Shown one piece after another: positions 6,439-8,520 of a stretch of 8,520 bases of DNA. The stretch's first letter is position 1. Each line of letters opens with the position of its first letter. The translations under genes and the position numbers were made by a program. The notes below the pieces were generated by a model. It saw only the letters and a list, made by a program, of their open reading frames with translations, made no database searches and was not told the DNA's origin. Source of the DNA: DT-110 sp964342305 (GTDB lineage Bacteria > Bacteroidota > Bacteroidia > Chitinophagales > Saprospiraceae); assembly GCA_964342305.1 (NCBI GenBank), contig CAYFGK010000182.1, forward strand, positions 1 to 8,520. Reading direction: 5' to 3'.

Positions 6439-8309
6439 TACGACAAAATAGCTCGTTCTAACTGAAAGGAGAAACGTGATCCTCTGGAAAAGTCCGTTTG
6501 TAAAGTACCCTGCAGTTGTTGTGTTAGCAACGCAACCAATTGTGACCCGAATCCTGTCCCTTTAGGGGTTTCTTCTTCCTTGATACCTATGCCATTGTCG
6601 GCTACCTCCAATCGCAGGTGGTTTTCATCTTCTTCCTGTAAACGGATGGTAATTTCCCCTTTCGTTGCTTCCGGAAAGGCATACTTGAGGGAATTCGTGA
6701 GCAGCTCGTTGACGATCAACCCAATGGGCACGGCAGTATCCACATCCAGTTCGACATTTCCGACCTGATAGTGGACCTGGACGGTCTCCCGGGCACCAAA
6801 AGCATCCAGGATGTGATCGGATAGTTCCTGAAAGTAATCCAGCATATCAATGGTGGCCAGCTTTTCGCCCTGATAGAGCTTCTGGTGTATGATGCCCATA
6901 GATTGTACCCTCGCCTGACTAGCTTGCATAACGCCTTTGGCTTCGGCATCTTTTGTTTTGACCGACTGTAATTTCAGCAGACTGGAAACCATTTCCAGGT
7001 TGTTCTTGACCCGGTGGTGGATCTCTTTGAGCAGTAGTTCATTCTCTGCATTCTTACTCTGGATAAGGGCCATAGTTTTGCGATTCCGTTGAAAAAAGAA
7101 GAATAAGGTGCCCAACAGAATCGATACCGAAAGAGCGATCCCCCAACTCAACCATTGAATCTTAGCCTGTTGTTTCAGGCGCAGGCTTTGCTGAGCAATC
7201 GCCTCGTCCTTCTTTACCGTTTCGTATTTGATGGCGGCTTCCGATTCCAGGTTGCTGACTTTACCCTCCAGCATGCTGCCGTAGGCAGCAATGTACTTAT
7301 CCCGGTATTCCAGCGCTTGCTGATAATTACCGGTCTGTTCATAGGCCTGACTCAACTGTAGGTAAGGTTCCCAGATGAGTTTCGTTCCGGTTCCTTCCAT
7401 TTCCGCCAGACCAGCTTCCAGATGCGGGATAGCTTCCGCATGACGATTTTGTACCATCAGTACTTTTCCGATGTCGGTGCGGTAGCTGGCCGAGCGTTCC
7501 GGGCCGACTACCGCTTCGACCGTTTTCCAGGCCGTCGTAAAATCGCTAAGTGCCCGGTCGTAATGTGCAAGTTCCAGGTGTGCATCACCCCGAAAAGAAT
7601 AAGCCCGCCCCAGTATACCAAACTCTTCGGGATACTTTTCCAAGACCATAGCCAGGCAGGTATCAGCCACGGCGACCGACCGCTTGTATTGCTCTAACTG
7701 GTAATAACCGGTTATCAGGTTTAGTTGGGTGATGGCCACCAGGATTTCGTTTTCCGGGTTCTCTTTTAGAATGGAGATGGCTTTGCGGGCGTAATCGATA
7801 GCTGATCCGGGTTGCTCCTGGACCATAAAGACCGAGGATAAAATACGGTAGCCACGGCCCAGGCCCTCGTGGTCGCCCAACTTTTCAAAGATATCGATGG
7901 CTTTAAAAGCTGCTTTCTGGCCGTCCTCAAGCCGGTTGTTGTTGAGGTAGTCGATCGTCAGGGTCAGATAAGCATCGGCAATCTGTACCTGGTCGCCGGT
8001 ACGCAGGAGATACTCCAGCTTTTTTTCACTGTGATACAGGCAGGAATCCTGGTGGAAGGGTATATTGAAGCAGTGCCAGTCGGCCAGGCGATCGTGGGCT
8101 TCGGCGATCAGGCTGTCGTTTTGCAGCTCCAACGCCCGATCCAGCGTTTGCAGACCAACCTCGTGGAAACCCTCCGGATCATCCCCCATAGTCCTTTCCA
8201 GCCACGACAGGGCTGAATCAATGGGCTGCTGTTCTAATCCTGTCGGTTGCGCTTGCAGCCAGAGAGTGCCGGAGAAAAATAACAGCACTAACAAGACGCT
8301 TGCTTTCAT
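6438..8309 (-). CDS. TPR-containing membrane sensor histidine kinase, HisKA_2 type
   Basis: This 623-residue kinase is the likely partner of the adjacent LytTR regulator. A signal peptide (1-20, cleavage near LQAQ) is followed by a helical region with several tetratricopeptide repeats (~40-340, with motifs such as DAYLTLTIDYLNNNRLEDG and AYSFRGDAHLELAHYDRAL), a probable coiled coil (~346-383), one membrane helix (~386-406, ending FFFFQRNRK), a HisKA_2 dimerisation/phospho-acceptor domain (~428-505) and an HATPase_c domain (~527-620). The phospho-acceptor is in EIHHRVKNN: H432 by alignment with the NHRVKN motif of HWE kinases, with H431 next to it. The ATP site is complete: N-box N534-N539 (NELLTN), G1 box D571-G575 (DNGIG) and G2 box G584-G588 (GTGFG). 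The signal peptide plus one helix puts the TPR part in the periplasm, probably as a protein-interaction sensor; that location is inferred. The ATG at 8309 is chosen because it begins the signal peptide. No catalytic residue is missing. Confidence 0.95.
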   Translation of the reverse strand: MKASVLLVLLFFSGTLWLQAQPTGLEQQPIDSALSWLERTMGDDPEGFHEVGLQTLDRALELQNDSLIAEAHDRLADWHCFNIPFHQDSCLYHSEKKLEYLLRTGDQVQIADAYLTLTIDYLNNNRLEDGQKAAFKAIDIFEKLGDHEGLGRGYRILSSVFMVQEQPGSAIDYARKAISILKENPENEILVAITQLNLITGYYQLEQYKRSVAVADTCLAMVLEKYPEEFGILGRAYSFRGDAHLELAHYDRALSDFTTAWKTVEAVVGPERSASYRTDIGKVLMVQNRHAEAIPHLEAGLAEMEGTGTKLIWEPYLQLSQAYEQTGNYQQALEYRDKYIAAYGSMLEGKVSNLESEAAIKYETVKKDEAIAQQSLRLKQQAKIQWLSWGIALSVSILLGTLFFFFQRNRKTMALIQSKNAENELLLKEIHHRVKNNLEMVSSLLKLQSVKTKDAEAKGVMQASQARVQSMGIIHQKLYQGEKLATIDMLDYFQELSDHILDAFGARETVQVHYQVGNVELDVDTAVPIGLIVNELLTNSLKYAFPEATKGEITIRLQEEDENHLRLEVADNGIGIKEEETPKGTGFGSQLVALLTQQLQGTLQTDFSRGSRFSFQLERAILS

Positions 8310-8520
8310 CTAATCGCATTTTACGAGTTCCTCATAGTATTGTATTAAGATACACAATAATGCCTTTCTTCATCACGGTTTCACTAAACAGCCCGGTTGA
8401 TATTGACAAAAATCACCCCTTTGCTTAACGATGATTAGTCTGCTGAAAAGCCTGGATTAGTAGTTTTAACGTGAGGTTGGGGTTGGAATTGCTGTAAATC
8501 AACGACTTATAAGCATGAGG
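8310..8520. other. Upstream region of the kinase-regulator operon
   Basis: This 211 bp stretch has no supported gene and should hold the promoter for the minus-strand operon. The nearest -7-like word on the minus strand is GATTTTTG (complement of 8407-8414), one mismatch from TAnnTTTG, but no TTTG lies 19-21 bases upstream of it, so I do not call a promoter. On the minus strand, 8486-8471 reads CCAACCCCAACCTCAC, another AACCTN-like element. Confidence 0.5.
8338..8359. promoter_or_regulatory. Inverted repeat upstream of the kinase gene, possible operator
   Basis: TATTGT (8338-8343) and ACAATA (8354-8359) are perfect inverted arms around a 10-base A/T-rich centre in which one further pair is possible. 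The site lies 29-50 bases before the kinase ATG. A dimeric regulator could bind here, or the arms could form a small stem in the leader mRNA. LytTR proteins usually bind direct repeats, so the adjacent regulator is not the obvious ligand. In an A/T-rich gap an inverted repeat of this size may be chance. Confidence 0.25.

Noticed and set aside
7869..8216. Plus-strand open frame of 115 codons opposite the kinase gene
   Set aside because: It is an antisense shadow of the TPR region with no recognisable domain.
8371..8400. LytTR binding site in the kinase upstream region (minus-strand CTGTTTAG)
   Set aside because: It is a single imperfect half-site without the second direct repeat expected for LytTR proteins.

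Overview
The window looks like ordinary chromosome from a Bacteroidota bacterium of roughly 50% GC. The evidence is a C-terminal type IX secretion (T9SS) sorting domain on the second gene, a TPR/HisKA_2 sensor kinase paired with a LytTR regulator, starts without clear Shine-Dalgarno sequences, and one good match to the Bacteroidota promoter pattern TTTG-N19-TAnnTTTG. Genus and species cannot be told from this stretch; a marine or environmental lineage is only a guess.

Layout from left to right. (1) Positions 1-134 hold two imperfect copies of a ~60-66 bp repeat rich in AACCTN words; the second copy runs into a candidate promoter. (2) A 1073-residue secreted LacZ-type glycoside hydrolase family 2 enzyme lies at 160-3381 (+). 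(3) A 411 bp gap (3382-3792) has no convincing gene but contains several inverted repeats. (4) A 593-residue secreted FG-GAP/VCBS beta-propeller with an ASPIC/UnbV domain and a T9SS tail lies at 3793-5574 (+). (5) A 108 bp convergent gap holds an AACCTN array inside a hairpin and a second small palindrome. (6) On the minus strand, a sensor histidine kinase (8309-6438) is followed by a LytTR response regulator (6438-5683); stop and start overlap by one base. (7) The last 211 bp lie upstream of the kinase.

The four proteins form two units. The two plus-strand genes encode exported proteins: a probable beta-galactosidase, and a probable cell-surface or secreted calcium-binding propeller. They are 411 bp apart, so a shared transcript is not shown. 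The minus-strand pair is a classic two-component operon in which a probably periplasmic TPR region would signal through one membrane helix to a cytoplasmic kinase and then to a DNA-binding regulator. Nothing in the sequence links this pair to the enzyme or the propeller. No SusC/SusD pair or other polysaccharide-utilisation gene is visible inside the window.

I found no clearly new biological system. The points most worth a second look are the AACCTN elements present in every intergenic space, the way one repeat copy appears to have become a promoter for the GH2 gene, and the cysteines that replace a usual glycine at the same position in three propeller blades.
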